A stretch of DNA of 64,000 nt from Zelopaecilomyces penicillatus (Eukaryota > Ascomycota > Sordariomycetes > Hypocreales > Pseudodiploosporaceae), in the NCBI GenBank assembly GCA_005765155.1, contig VCCP01000005.1, positions 2,728,001 to 2,792,000 of the forward strand. Reading direction: 5' to 3'. Both the position numbers and the translations under genes were made by a program. Position 1 is the stretch's first letter. Each line of letters starts with the position of its first letter. Positions 1 to 14,039 of this stretch are shown in pieces. The notes under the pieces are model-generated. The model searched no databases. It was not told where the DNA came from and saw only the letters and a list, made by a program, of their open reading frames with translations.

Positions 1-47
1 TAAATATATTAATATTAAATATATTAATATTAAATATATTAATATTT
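1..47. repeat. 15-bp tandem repeat at window edge
   Basis: About three copies of the unit TAAATATATTAATAT run from the first base of the window. The array may continue to the left of the window. Pure A/T composition, no coding potential. Confidence 0.85.
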
Positions 48-3000
48 CTTTATTAATATATAATATATAATATATAATAAATATAAGAATAGAATAATTA
101 TAATTAATTTATAAAGATTAGAAATATCTTATTTTATATTAATAGGATTTAAAAATAATTTAGTTTTTATATAATAATTTATAGATTAAAGATTATATCT
201 TTATATAGAATTTATTAAAGTATATATTAATAATATTATTATCTTTAATAATTATTTTAAGGATTATTATAAGTATTTATATAAAGTATTATATCTCTTT
301 AAAAATCTATAATTAATAATCTTATCTTTAAAATCTTTTTATAAATATATATTAATTAAATTACTTAGATTTTAAATTAATATATTTAATATAAATATAA
401 TAAAGAATAAAGAATAAAATAAAAATATTAATTATATTAATTAATTTAAAAGTATATTTAGGAGTAATAATTTGTTTAGATAATTTATTTATAGATTTTA
501 AATAATGGCTAAACCCTTAAAAATATATAAAATAAATTTATTAAATAAATTAAAAAAAAGAAATTAAATTATTAAAAGAATTAATAAAAAAATAAGAATA
601 TTTAAAATAAAGAAAACTTTATTTAAATTAATATTAATTAAAATATAATTATTTAAAATATTATAAAAATATTTAATAAAAAAGATAATATTATATTATT
701 ATAATCTTATAAAATCTATTTTCTTTAAACTTAATATAAATAAATAAGAAATAGAATTTTTTATCTTTTATCTTAAAACTAATATATAGAATAATAAAAA
801 TATATTAATTTAATAAATATAATTAATTATATTTTAAATAGATTATTAATAAAATCTAAGAAAAGATATAAATTAATTAAGCTTAAAATTAAATATTTAA
901 TATAATTATATTAGAAATTAGGAATAATAATTTAATTATTATATTTATTAATTATAATTCTAATAGACTATATAATAATAAAAAAAATTAATTATATAAA
1001 TATATTAATATTAAATTTAATAAAAATAAATTATTAATTTATAATAATATTTATTTATTTAAATTAATATAGATTAGATATATATTATATATTAAAAAAA
1101 AAGATTATATATTTTAGATATTATTATAACTCTTAATTGAAGATAAAGAATTTTATAAAAAAGTTTAAGAAAATGTATTAAAAAAGAAAATAATAAATAA
1201 GCTTAATAATATCTAGAGTAAAGATATATATTATTTTATAATTATAATAATAATTTATAATAAATTAAAAAATAAATTTATTAAAACATATATAAAGAAT
1301 AATATATTTATTAGAATAATTAAAATAATTAAGATATAAAAACTTAAATAAAAAAATAATATAAAAGAAAGATTATTATATCTAAAATTATTATTTATAA
1401 TAAAAAATAAGCTATTATATTATTTAAAAATAAATGATATAAAAAGATTATATATTCTATAGAATTATATAATAAATATATTAATAAAGGAAAATAAGTA
1501 GAATTTCTATATAAAAATATATAAAACTATTATAGCTTTAAATAGCTTAATATTCTATTAAATAATAAAATAAATAAAATAATAAATATCTTATTATAAG
1601 ATATATTTAAAAAATTTAATAAATTTAATAAAATTATTAAATAAATTATAATTAATAATAATATTATATTAATTATTTTATATAATAACTATTAATTTTA
1701 TTATAGAATTATTAAAAGAAATATCTTAATTATTATAAAAGATATTAAAATATTAATATTTATTTAATATAATAATAATAATAATCTATAAATAAAATAA
1801 AAAATTAATTTTAATGCTAAGATTAATTTATTATACTATTAAATAATAAATTAAAGTATAATTAAAAACCTTATTATTATATAATTAAAGGATATTTAAA
1901 ATTATAATTAATAATTAAAATATAAAATTTATTTTAGATTTTTAAAAAGGATTCTTTAAAATATTAAAAATTAAACTTTCTTTTAATATTATATATTATC
2001 TATAGATTAATAAATTATTTAAAAGAAAATATTAAATTATAAAACTAATATTAAGATATTATTTAATAATATTAGATATATTATAAATAAAGATAATGTT
2101 ATTATTATAATTCTTATTAAATAATTTTATAAATAATCCTATATAAAAATTATTAAATAAATTAATTATAGGATTTAAATTAAATAAGCTGATAGAATTA
2201 TCATAAATAAATATTAATAAATATTAAGATATTAAATACTTTAAGATATTTATTTATTAAAAAAATTAATTATATAATAAATATAATAATAATATATATA
2301 AAGTATATTTATAATTAAAAATTTAAATTAATAAAATTTAAAATAAATAATAAAATATATCTAAAATTATATAAGGGTTATTAATTATTAAATAAATTAT
2401 TATAAAAATAATTATAATAATAAATAAAATCTTTTAAAATACCTAAATATATTAGCTTATTAATATATAAACTAGATTTATTTATTTATTAAAATATTTA
2501 TTAAATAATATTAATTATATATTTATATTTAATATTTAATAGAATTAATCTATTTAATAGGATATTAAATAAATAGATATAATTAATAAAGATTAAAAAA
2601 TAAAATAAAGAATAAAAGATAAAATAAAGAATAAAAGATAAAATAAAGAATAAAAGATAAAATAAAGAATAAAAGATTTAAAACATTATTAATGATTAAA
2701 TAAATAAAAAAGATAAATATTTATAAATTAAATATATAATTAAATAAAAAGGTTTTAAATTAGAATATAAAAAAAAAAAAAAAAAGAAAAGAGCTTATAT
2801 AAACTATAATAAATATAATTAAAGATTATAAATAAAAAAATCCTATTTAAAAATTATAAGAAATATCTTTATTAAAAGAAAAAAATAAAAAGAGATATTT
2901 AATATATTAAGAATAAATTTATAAATAATATTATTAAAAAAAGAAAATAAGAAAAAAGAAGAAATTATTTATTAATAAAAAAAAATTAATTTTATTAATT

Positions 3001-3202
3001 TCTTTAAAAAATAAATCTATTATAAAATTAATAAAAAAGATATTTTATTATAATAGATTAATAAATAATTTTATTTAATAATAAGGTATTTAATATTTAA
3101 TTAAATTATAAAATAATAAATATATAATATATTAATTTATTATAATATTATAATATTATATATTTTAAAAATCTAGATATTAAATAATTAAGGATATATT
3201 AT
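48..3202. other. AT-rich decayed sequence, no identifiable gene
   Basis: Almost pure A/T sequence with stop codons in all frames and no open frame. The TpA-rich texture and occasional runs that look like former coding sequence, for example after an ATG at about 505, suggest old mutated transposon DNA. I found no reverse transcriptase, transposase or LTR match to the families elsewhere in the window. A run of A lies near 2766-2785. Its identity is unresolved. Confidence 0.6.
2602..2677. repeat. 19-bp tandem repeat, four copies
   Basis: The unit AAAATAAAGAATAAAAGAT is repeated about four times with no visible variation. The block is purine-rich on the plus strand. It is a simple minisatellite in the AT-rich filler with no coding role. 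Confidence 0.85.
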
Positions 3203-3421
3203 TATATTATTAGGACCTTAAAGAGGCCCTATAGAGAACCTATATTATATAGGCTAGGAATATATATATTTATAGAGAGGGCCTTCTCCTTTAAGAAAAG
3301 AAAGAGAATTAGAGATCAAGCTTCTAGTTATCTACTATCTATCTACTTATATATAGTAAAATTAATACTATTCTTAATCTTCTTTACTCTCTTTATAATC
3401 TCTTAATCTTAATCCTTAATA
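3203..3421 (+). repeat. Gypsy-1 5' LTR (219 bp)
   Basis: Aligns end to end with 17315-17533, which has the same length. Shared landmarks include CTATATTATATAGGCTAGGA and GAGAGGGCCTTCTCCTTTAAG. Most differences between the two copies are C/T or A/G transitions. The 3' end CCTTAATA probably derives from CCTTAACA. Confidence 0.9.
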
Positions 3422-6400
3422 GATTAATCTCTCTTATCCCTTTTTTAGGTAAAGAGATTATTAAAGTTAGGAATAATAGTGAAATAAATTATAATAGCTA
3501 GCTATTAGCTTATAAGCTATAAGCTTAAATTGATCCTAAAAACCTAAGTAATAATTAATAATATTATAGCTTTATTAGGGATTATAAAATAATCTTTAAA
3601 TTAATAGGAGTAGCCTTTAGCTTAGTTTCTTATTTAATATTAAGCTAGATTTAAATATTTTATAATTATCCCTTTAATTAATATATTATTAATAAGTAAT
3701 AAGATTTTTTCTAAAATAGAGCTAGATTAGTTAATTTAGATAATTAAAAGATAATTAAGAGAAAAAAGAAAGATAGAATATTTATTCTTATTTTAGAAAG
3801 GTAATTTAAATATAATTTTAGATCTTTTAAGGCTAGAAGATTTAATTACTTTGATTTAATTATTTAATATATTAAGCTATAAAGGAGTAAAAGAGTTAAA
3901 GTAATATTATAGAACTATTTGATTCTAAGCCCTCTTAATACTTAAGTATTAAAGGAAGTCTTAGATTAAATTATAAATATTTTTAATCTAATTTAATATA
4001 TAGTTTATAATAACCCTTATAGAATTCCTAAAGGATATATAAAAGGTGCTTTTTAGTATTATCTGCTTTTAAGGTAATATATCTGATTAATAGATTAGTT
4101 ATCTTTATACTAATTATTTAGGAGGTATTAGAGATATTATTTAGGCTATACTAATATATTGGTTATTGAATAATTAAGATAATAGTCTAATATATTATTA
4201 TAAAGCTATTAGGAAGCTAGATTAGCTTTAATAAAATATAAATTAGATCTTCTAATAATTTATCTATATATATAAATGCCTTATTAATAAGCTATTAGAG
4301 CTATTATCTCTAAGCTATTATATAGCTTATATAGTATAGAGATTATTAAGGCTTTTTTAGGCTAAAGTTATAAATAGTGGCTTATCTATTACTTAGGAGC
4401 AGCTATTCTAAGTAGATATATAAGAAGAGTCTATATTAGCCTAATAAAGATAGAATAATTAGAATATTTATAAAGCCTCTTTATAATAAAAGATTAATAA
4501 TTAAAATAACTTAATCTCTTTTTAAGATAAAGCTAATAATAATATAATCCCTTTATTAAATTAAAGAGGTTATTTATTAAATAATAGTTCTATTCCTTAA
4601 TATATAAAGTATTATAAATATAATAATATATATTATAAGATATTATACTAAGCCCTTAATTATATAATATATAAGAGTATTTATTATATTATTAAAAATT
4701 ATAAAATAGCTTAATAGTAATAAATAAACCTTAATATCTTAGCTAATAGTTTTAATATTAATCTAGTTATCTATTATACCTAGGATAATATTGATTACTT
4801 TATATCTTTAATGATAAGAAAAGTAAGGATATAAAGTGATTATAACTAGGTAATAGCTATACTATTATTTGATTTAGGGTTAGAAGTTTATCTTATTAAT
4901 CTAAAGTTATTAATAGATTTTGATTATTTAAAAGAAGATCTCTTATTAAAGATAATATATAAGGATATTGATTTTTCTATATATAAGAGAATTATAAAGT
5001 TAATAGAACTTTATAATAATTAAGGAATAATAAAGAGATATTTTATAGATTATATTATAATAGATATTAAAGAAGATTTTATCTTAAGATTATCTTTTTT
5101 CTATACTATAGATCTAAGAATTATATAATTAAAGGATTATTAAAACTATCCCTTAATAGAATAGAGTATTAAATTTATTATTAATATAAAGTAAGCTTAA
5201 TAGATTATAAAAGTAATAAAAATTATAATAATTATCTTAGATATAAGATCTATTAATAATAATAAGCTATAATTAAAAAAAGATAAAGAATTTATAAAGA
5301 CTCTATTATCTAAATATATATAATTTATAAAGGTATTTAATAAGGAAGTAGCTATTAAGCTATTATTATTTAAAGGATAAATTTATTTAATAGAATTAAT
5401 TAATAAGAAGATACTATTATAAGGCCCTATCTATTCCTTAATAGAAAAAAAGCTAGAAATACTCTAAGAATATCTTTATATAGCTTTAAAATAAGATTAG
5501 ATATATTGATTAATAAGCCTATATAGAGTACTTATTCTATTTATTCTAAAGAAAGAAGGTAAGCTATACTTTTATATTAATTATTATACTTTTAATTAAA
5601 TAATAAAGAAAAACTAAGCCTTATTATTATTAATTTATAAGATCCTAAATTGATTTTAAGAAATAAAGAAATTTATTAAGTTTAATCTTAAAGATATATA
5701 TTATTAGATATATATTAAAGAAGATAATAAATAGAAGATTGTTTTTTAATACTATTATAGCTATTTTAAATATTAAGTAATACCCTTTGGATTTATAAAT
5801 ATCCCTATTATATTCTAGGAATATATTAATAATATATTATAAAGCTTTATAGATTATATCTATATTATATATCTAGATAATATTCTAATATATAATAATG
5901 ATTTAGATACTTATATAGATAATATATACTAGATACTTTAAAGATTAGAATAAAATAGCTTATATATAAACTTATAGAAATATGATTTTAATATTAATAT
6001 AATAATATATCTGGGGTTTATTATTAGTTCTAAAGGAATATATATAAAGGAAGAATAGGTATAGATAATAGCTAGTTGATTGCTATTTATTAATATTAAA
6101 GATATTTAATAATTCTTTGGTTTTATAGGATTTTATTAATAGTTTATTAAGAACTATAATAAGATTATTATATCCCTTATGGATTTAATAAAGAGTAAGA
6201 AAAAGGGCCTTATATATATAGGAAGCTATAAGTGAGTTGCTTTTAAGGAATTAAAGCAAAAATTCTTAGAGTAGTTAATATTAGCCTATTTTAATTTAGT
6301 TGCTTCTATTTATATTAAAATAGATATATTAGATTTTATTATAGATATTATATTAATATAATATATTGATAGGAAATAATATCTAATAGCTTATATATTA

Positions 6401-8170
6401 AAGAAACTTAATAAGATAGAACTATACTATTATATATTAGATATTAAGATATTAATAATTATAGAAGCTTTTTAAATATAGTATTATTATTTGATCTATT
6501 TAAAATATAAGATTATAATTATAATAGATTATCTGAATTATAGCTATTTAATAATAAAATAAAAGCTTTTAAGCTAATAAATAGATATATTTAATTAGCT
6601 AGTATTATTTAATTTTAGAATTAAATATAGATTAGATAGATTAAATCTAATGGATATATTATTTAAAAGGCTAGATTATATAGATATAGAAGGTATCTAA
6701 GAATTAAGGAAAGATTATTTATCCTTCTTTCTTAAATGTTTTTATAATATTAAAGAAACCTTAGAAGTTATAATTATATAACTGATAAAGACTTTAGTTA
6801 TAAATAGATTTCTAAAGGCTAGCTATAAGGGTATAGGGTTATAATCTATATCTATCTCTTTTATTAGGAGGGTTTTAATTTTAATTAAGTAAATAGCCTA
6901 CCTTTAGTATATAATCTAAAGAATTTTAATTATAAATAAGCAAGTGGTTTAAAAAAGTATTATTATAATATTATAGAAGGATATTAATATCCTTATAATT
7001 ATATTATTAGAAGTATAAAATAATGATTTATTTTATATTTAAGAGTGATCTAAGATAAATAATTCTTTTAATAGATATAATAGTTGATTAATAGATAATA
7101 ATCAGCTATTATTATATTTTAGAAAGATCTTTATTCTAATTAGAATAAGGATTAAAATTTTAATAATACTTTATAATAATCTAATATTAAGCTATTAAGG
7201 AGTTAATAGAATACTAAGATAATTAATAATGATTTATTATTAAAAAGGTATAAAAAGAGATATAATAAAATTTATATAAATCTATGATTTCTATTAATTA
7301 AATAAATCTAGATAGTATTAATTATATAATTATCTAGCTGCTCTATTAATCCTAGAAGGATTTTAATAGGAAATCTCTATAGACTTTATTATAGATTTAC
7401 TTAAATTAAAAATAAAAAATAAGATATATAATAGTATTCTTATTATTATAGATAGATATATAAAATTTTTATTATTTATCTTTATAATAAAGTGTATTAT
7501 TAATAATAATTTAGTAATCTTATTCTTAGATTATATATTTAAGTATTTTAGGATACTATAAGGTATTATATTAGATTATAATATAGTATTTATAAGTATA
7601 TTCTAGAAAATATTCTACTATTTATTAATTTATAAGCAGTGATTAAATATTATATTTTATCTATAGATAGATAAATAGATAGAATAAATAAATTAGATAA
7701 TTAAATATTATTTATAAAGCTTTATTAATAAAGACTAGCTTGATTAGATTATAAGATTATTATTAGCCTAATTCTATTATAATATAGTATAATATAGTAT
7801 TATAGAAGAATCCCTGGTTTATTTATTATATAGCTATAAGCTAATAATATTAATATAAGATAAAATTTAATTAAGAGGATTATATAAGGGCTTTAGGGAA
7901 AGAATCTAGGAGTTATAGATAAGCTATAATATAGTAATAGAGGTATTAAAAAAGGTATATTAATAGTATAAAAAGTGATATAATAAGAAAAGATAAGAAA
8001 AGTAGTTTAAAGTTAATGATTAGGTAATGATTATTATAAAATATCTTAAGCTGAAATATCTTATAAGGAAGTTAATAGAGAAATTTATAAGCCTTTATTA
8101 GATTAAGAAGTAGATAGGAAGTAATAGTTTAGCTTATTAACTCTAGTTATTAGATTTAATTAGGATATAT
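3422..8170 (+). pseudogene. Gypsy-1 gag-pol remnant (gag to integrase)
   Basis: A decayed polyprotein read in the plus direction. The protease is near 4800-5100, where DSGAE has become DLGLE (Asp codon at 4871). Reverse transcriptase runs about 5400-5950, with PFGF in the palm and YLDN at 5870-5881 in place of the family's YLDD, so the second catalytic Asp is now Asn. RNase H follows near 6360-6560. Integrase lies near 7000-8150 and includes SIDFIIDL after 7370. Stops are nearly all TAA or TAG at expected Gln positions. A Tyr-rich stretch near 4607-4650 may be a gag zinc knuckle that lost its Cys. The frame continues after the copia insertion at 14520. It cannot encode a working protein. Confidence 0.85.
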
Positions 8171-8175
8171 AATAT
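8171..8175. repeat. Target-site duplication AATAT, left copy
   Basis: AATAT directly precedes the copia 5' LTR and recurs at 14515-14519 directly after the 3' LTR. This is the 5-bp duplication expected of copia integrase, and it fixes both element ends. Confidence 0.85.
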
Positions 8176-8650
8176 TGTTAAAATAAGTGGGTTTTATATA
8201 ACAGCCTGACCTGTTATAAGACTAGTAGCTAGATCTACTATAGCTTAGCAGCTAAACCTGCTATAGCCCTAGCAGCCAGACCTGCTATAAGGTAGCAGCC
8301 TGACCTGCTATAAGACCTAAAAAGCCCGTGCAGCCTGACCTGCTATATCAGGCTAGACTAGTAAAATAAGGGCTTATCCCTTATACCTCTCTCTTTCTTA
8401 TTATTTTGAATGCTTAGAAATCTAAAGAAATATTATTTAGAATTCTTAAATAATTTCAAATAATCCTAGTATTATTTAGATATATAAGATAGCTAGATTC
8501 CTAGTTGAATTCTGCTTTCTTTCTCTATCAGTAATTCAATTATTTCTTTCTTCTTTTTTATAGACTTTACTCTGGATAACTATTCACTGCCTTTCTTCTA
8601 TTGCTATTGCTATTAGCTTTAGTTATAACTTTATACTATAAATTATAATA
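8176..8650 (+). repeat. Copia 5' LTR (475 bp)
   Basis: Starts TGTTAAAATAAGTGGG and matches 14040-14514 along its full length. It contains several copies of a CAGCCTGACCTGCTATA-like motif in its first 170 bp. Its end ATTATAATA corresponds to ATTGCAATA in the 3' copy. The final TA is read as a mutated CA. Confidence 0.95.
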
Positions 8651-8664
8651 GATTATAAGCCTAG
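8651..8664 (+). promoter_or_regulatory. Primer-binding site matching the anticodon region of initiator tRNA-Met
   Basis: GATTATAAGCCTAG directly follows the 5' LTR. Reversing three transition changes gives a match to the complement of the initiator tRNA-Met anticodon stem-loop (GGTTATGAGCCC), rather than to a tRNA 3' end. Drosophila copia and relatives are known to prime from such a tRNA half-molecule. The match is my reading and includes one further mismatch. Confidence 0.6.
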
Positions 8665-9429
8665 AAGAATAGTTATTCCAGACTATAAAAAGAAGACTCT
8701 TTTTCCTATTATATTTAATCTCTTTATATATTAGATTTTTCACCCCTCCTCTAACCAGTCGGACCTATATTTCCTATCAATTAGAAGTTATGAAAAACAC
8801 TGTATATATAAGAGTTAAATATTAGACCTATAGCTTATAGTATAACTCACTTTCGGATTTATAGATTATTAATTCAGACTTATGGAATTACAGGTTATAG
8901 CTTTACTAACTATATTAAATACAGTTAATTACTTGAATTGCTAGTTAACTTTGCAAAAGGCCTATATAAGACTATAGAAGTCGGCTGACTAAGCAAAGAT
9001 GCTATGCTGGCTACACTATAACCCGACTATAGCTAGTATATGACAAGCAACCCTTATGCCTATTACCCTCTCCTCTAGCTAATTGGCTATTTTCAGGGCT
9101 CTTACTAAGACCCGGCCACTTATAGCACTGCTATAACCGGTACTTTCAGCTGTTTATAACACTATTATACAGCTATAAGCTTATTTTTAGAAGCTTATTT
9201 TTCCTCTATACTGCTATAACTACTAGTTATAACAGTCTGATCCTGAAAATATCAGGTCAGGATTTTTTAATAGAAGAGAATTCATTAGAATTACAGGCTC
9301 TTCGATCTTAGATACAGGAGCTCACATAGCAATTACAACAGCTATAGGGCTAATTTACAGCGGCTACAGCTGCTAAGACTGCTGAAGAACCTCTATAATC
9401 TTAACTTTAGCCACCTTAATCACTGCCAT

Positions 9430-12400
9430 AGCCTATACAGTCTGCTAACCCACTAGGTAATCTAGCTCTAAAGGAGCTATATAAGAAAATACAGGCCTTT
9501 CTAAAAGCTTTTAGGCTAAAAGGCCCTGATAATTATAATCAATGGCTTCAGGCCCTATCTATCCAGCTATGGGCACTAGGATTACCTAATTTTCTATTAG
9601 AACCCACTATAAGCAGTCAACTTAGCAATCATCATTAGGCTATTTTGCTTCTGTTACTTCACGACAGCTGCTCACAACACCCACAAGCCTCTATAAGTTA
9701 GGCTACAACACCTCTGGAAGCTTATCAAATACTGAACAAGCAATACTGCCACAGTGCTACCCTGCAGTATAGAACCCTCTATAATACCTTTTATAAGCTT
9801 AGCTTTAGCAGCTATAAAGGCTCTATAGAGGTATTTAACAGTGAATTTAATACTTGACTCGCTAGGCTATAGTTAGCTTTAGTTACTATACAGCCTATAG
9901 ATTAGATAAATCAGTATCTGAAGGCTGTAAAAGAAGCTTTTCTATAATAGGCTGAACGCTAAAGGAATAATATCAGGATTCATATAGCACTTGGCACCTC
10001 TCTTGATGCCCTGAATTTATAGTTCCTTATAGCGGATTTGTTAGAAGAGCTATAGGATAAAAGCTCTTTAGTTGTAAAAGCTAGCTCCTATAGAGCTAGA
10101 GAAGCTAAGGAACCTTTTAAAAAAACCTATAAGGACTTTAAGAAGAAGAAGGGAAAACCGTTTAAATCCATTGAAAAACAGCCTTATAAGCCTTTTCAGA
10201 AGGATAAAAAGACAAAGAAGCCTGCTATTAGTAGCAAGGAATCTAATAAAGCTTCCTTTATAATAGGCACTTATAACCTATCTATAGATAACTAGAATAC
10301 TATAGCTAGTACCTAGAGCTCTGATTCTAAATCTGATATAGAAGGTTTAGAAGCTATAGAGCCTAAAGAAATAGCTTATAGCACTTATTATAATACTAAT
10401 TTAAAGAATGCCCTGCTATATAATACTGGCTTAATATACTATATCATTAATAATAGAACCCTCTTTACTAGTTATAGCGCTTATAATAAGAAACCAAGGC
10501 CTATAGTAACTGATGGCGGTTCAATCTATCCAAAAGGATTTGAAATAGCTGTATTTATAGTGTTTATAGGGCTTGAACCCAGGACTTATAGCACTCTAGA
10601 GCTGAAAAATGCATTATATATCCCTGATATAGATATAAATATAGTGAGTGGGGTAAAGCATTATGCTTCTGGCAATACACTTCTATAAGAGAAGCTATTT
10701 ATAGTAGACCGAATCTGCTATGGACTGCTAAACTTTATTAAACATGGCTTCTTCCTTCAGTAAAAAGGGAAGCCTATACCTGAATTTACAGGGCCTTCCA
10801 ACCACTATTATAGCTATTTAATAGCGGTTGAAATCATCTCTAAACCCCCCCCTGGTGTGTATGAGGATCTCACTAAGCCCTTTAAACCAGCTAAACAGCT
10901 ACTAAAATCAATAAAAAGCCCTGAAATTTCAGGCCTATACATACTAGAAAGCCCTGATCCAGACTCAGGCCTGCTATAAGACTTACTAGAAGATGCTATA
11001 TCCCTTCTAGAACCCTCTGAAAACACTGTTATAAAGGGAGATATAGGTCTTTCAGCTAAAACTAGCTATTAAAAGCTGCTATAGCTAGCAGGGATTTGGT
11101 ATATCTGTCTCGATTATATTGGCTTATAGCTGCTGAAAAAGATCGCTAAAATTTCAGCGGGCTTATCTGATTTTACTATTGTAAAAGAAGCAGATTTCTT
11201 TTGTTTAGCTTATATACAGGCTAAATCAGTATGCAGATCCTTTAAAAATCTAATTCTAGACCTACTAGAACTACTAGAGGTTATAGAGGGAGATACCTTT
11301 CAGATAAAACCGACCCCCTATAATAAGCTCCCTATAGGGCTTATTCTAGTAGAAAGAAAATCCTGTTATCAAAAGGTTCTCTTACTATCTAATAAGGAAG
11401 GTTATATTGTCTTCTCTGCTATAAAGGGGTTATTTAGAGGGCTAAAAGCCCATTATAAAAAATACCCTTTATAGCTGCATTTTGATAGTGGAAAAGAGGT
11501 CTCAGCACTATTAAAAGACTGGCTAGCAGGCAAAGACATTGATTTTAGTATATCTAGCCCCTATATTTATAAGCAAAATAGCTTACCAGAACGCTCTATA
11601 AGGGTTATTCTAGATCAACTACAGGCCACTATAATCTAGGCCCAACTACCACTTTTTCTTTGGACCGCTATTTTACCTACTATAGTTAACCTTATCAACT
11701 ATACAGCGATTATAAACAGGGACCTCAGCCTATTATAGCTCTTCTTATAAGAGCTAAAACCAGCTCTAGCAGCTAACAAGCCAAATCTGGCAGCCTATAG
11801 AGCTATTGGAGCCTACTATGAGGTTGTTATCTCTGCTGAGAAGCGCTAATAAGGTGCTAAACTAAGCCCTAGAACAGAGCCAGCTAGACTGCTAGCTATA
11901 CTAGGCAAAAACATCTATTCGATCTATATACCTTCCTGCTGATAGGTAACTAAGACCTCTTTTCTTTATATTATAGAAGGAATAGGCCCTATAAGTTAGG
12001 GCCTTAAGGGCAATTTTCACAGTCTTTAAAGCTCTTCTAGCTTAGAGGGAGAATTAGAAGAGCTTTATACCTTACCAAAATCAACAGATCAACCTACCCT
12101 AAAGGATCTGATCGATTTATAAGCCCTTGATTAAGCTAGAAGACCTATCCAGCTGCCAGAGGCTATACTATAGATGCCATAACAGCTGCCATAACCGCTA
12201 TAATAACTGCCACAGCCTGTATCATAGCCTGTAATACAATTGCCATAGCCTACTAAACAGCCTGAACAGCTGTTAGAAGACTCTGAACCTATACAGCTAG
12301 ATCTTGCCTATCCTATAGATATCTGCTATAAGCTAAAGGTAAAATTCACTGCTAAGGCTTCTTTAGAATCTGCTAGCTGAAAATAAGCCCTAGAAGACCC

Positions 12401-13990
12401 TGCTAAAAAACAATAGATTAGTGCTATTTATAGCGAATTCCATTAGATTTTATAAGCTAAAGTTATATATTTTATCCCTTTTTTAGAGGTTCTAAAAGAC
12501 TGAAAAATCCTGAAAAATAGGCTTATTCTTAAGCTTAAAAAGGATTCATAAAATCAGCCCTTAAAATATAAGGCTAGGCTTATTGTAAAGGGTTTTATAT
12601 AAATTGAAGGAAAAGACTATTTTAAAACATTTACAGTTACTAGTATTCTTTCTACTTAATGGATTTTACTAGCTTTAGCAGCCTCTTATAACTGGGAAAT
12701 CAAACAAATCGATTTTATAGGGGCTTTTTAAATAGCTAGTTATCTGAGGATATTTTTATAGAATTTCCAGAAGGTCTCTCTTCTTTTATAGAGACTCAGA
12801 TCCCTGGAAACCAGCCTTTAACAGCCTTATTAGCTAAGCTAGGCTATAACCCTGCTATAAAACAGGTTATTCTGCTAAAAAAGGCCCTATACAGGTTAAA
12901 GCAAGGCCCCTGTGAATGGCAATAGCAGCTAATTAAGCTGCTAGCTACCCTAGGGTTCCAACCCTTAGTCTCTGACCTGGCTGTCTTTATCAATGCCCAG
13001 ACTAATACCTTTATTATCACCTATATTGATGACTGCCTTATTATAGGACCTGACCTACCCTATATTAACAGGCTAAAATGCCTATTAAATAAGGTTTTTG
13101 CTATAGAAGATAAAGGCTCTATAGCCTTTTTCTTAGGGGTTTAAATCAGCTGTAACCGGGCTAAAAAGGAGCTATGGTTATATCAGTCTTAGTATATTGA
13201 TAAGGCTCTTTAGCGCTTTCAGCTATAAGATACAACCCCTATGGCTATCCCCCTACAGCCCGGAGCACTAAAAGAACCCCTAAAAAGGGGTCTTACCCCT
13301 GTTGAACAATAGACCTATCAGTAGATTATAGGGACTTTAATATATCTTATACTGCTTTCCAGGCCTGATATAGCCTTTCCAATACAGTGGCTTTCTTGAT
13401 ATATGCAACAGGGCTATATCAACCACTATAATGCAGCTAGGAACCTTCTAAAGTATCTAAAAGGCTCTAAAGAACTAGCTATCTTATATAAGGCCTTAGG
13501 CCTTATATAGGCTAGACAGCCAGCTCTTTAGCTGCTAGGCTATTTAGATAGTGATTTTGCAGGCTGTAAAACCACTAGCAAATCCATCTATGGGTATCTC
13601 TTTAAGCTAGCTAGCAGGCCTATCTGCTGGAAGGCTAAAAAACAGATCACTATAGCCCTCTCAACTATAGAAGCTGAATTAGATACTTTAGTAGAGGCTA
13701 TAAAAGAGCTAAAATGGCTCTCTGGGCTCTTTACAGAGCTAAAAATCCCCCTTCAGTGGCCTATAGACCTATATTGTGATAATATAGCCTCTATAAGCAA
13801 TGCTAAGAACCCTGATCAGTATGCCCGAACTAAGCATACCCTGCTAAAATTCCACTATATTAGGTAAGAGATAGCTAGTGGGCTATTTAAGATAAATTAT
13901 CTTATAACTAAGGCTATACCTACTAATAGGCTAACTAAGGCTTTAACAGGCCCTATTTTTTAGGGCTTTTTAAGCCTATTAAACCTATAA
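9430..13990 (+). pseudogene. Copia gag-pol polyprotein, broken by stops and a frameshift
   Basis: Gag is visible near 9440-9600 (GPDNYNQWLQAL, WALGLPNF). The protease region is near 10490-10640 (TDGGS), followed by a pre-integrase segment (ALYIPDIDINIVSG). Integrase Asp, Asp and Glu codons stand at 11292, 11484 and 11589 in one frame, with the last two 35 codons apart. Reverse transcriptase has the YIDD motif at 13022-13033. RNase H ends with CDNIASISNAKNPDQ and ARTKH near 13775-13845. Many TAG/TAA codons stand where Gln is expected. A single-base loss in the T-run at 12725-12729 moves the frame inside reverse transcriptase, so decay is not only by RIP. Catalytic residues are otherwise kept. 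Confidence 0.9.
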
Positions 13991-14031
13991 AAACCCCCTA
14001 TTAAAAGCTAGCTATATATATATAGCTTGCT

Positions 14032-14039
14032 AGAGGGAG
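14032..14039 (+). promoter_or_regulatory. Copia polypurine tract
   Basis: AGAGGGAG directly abuts the 3' LTR (TGTTAAAA). This is the expected place and composition for the plus-strand priming site. Confidence 0.8.

Noticed and set aside
10814..11026. 70-aa open frame on the minus strand
   Set aside because: It lies antisense to the copia pol region and has no recognisable protein. It is open because the stop-creating changes fall on the other strand.
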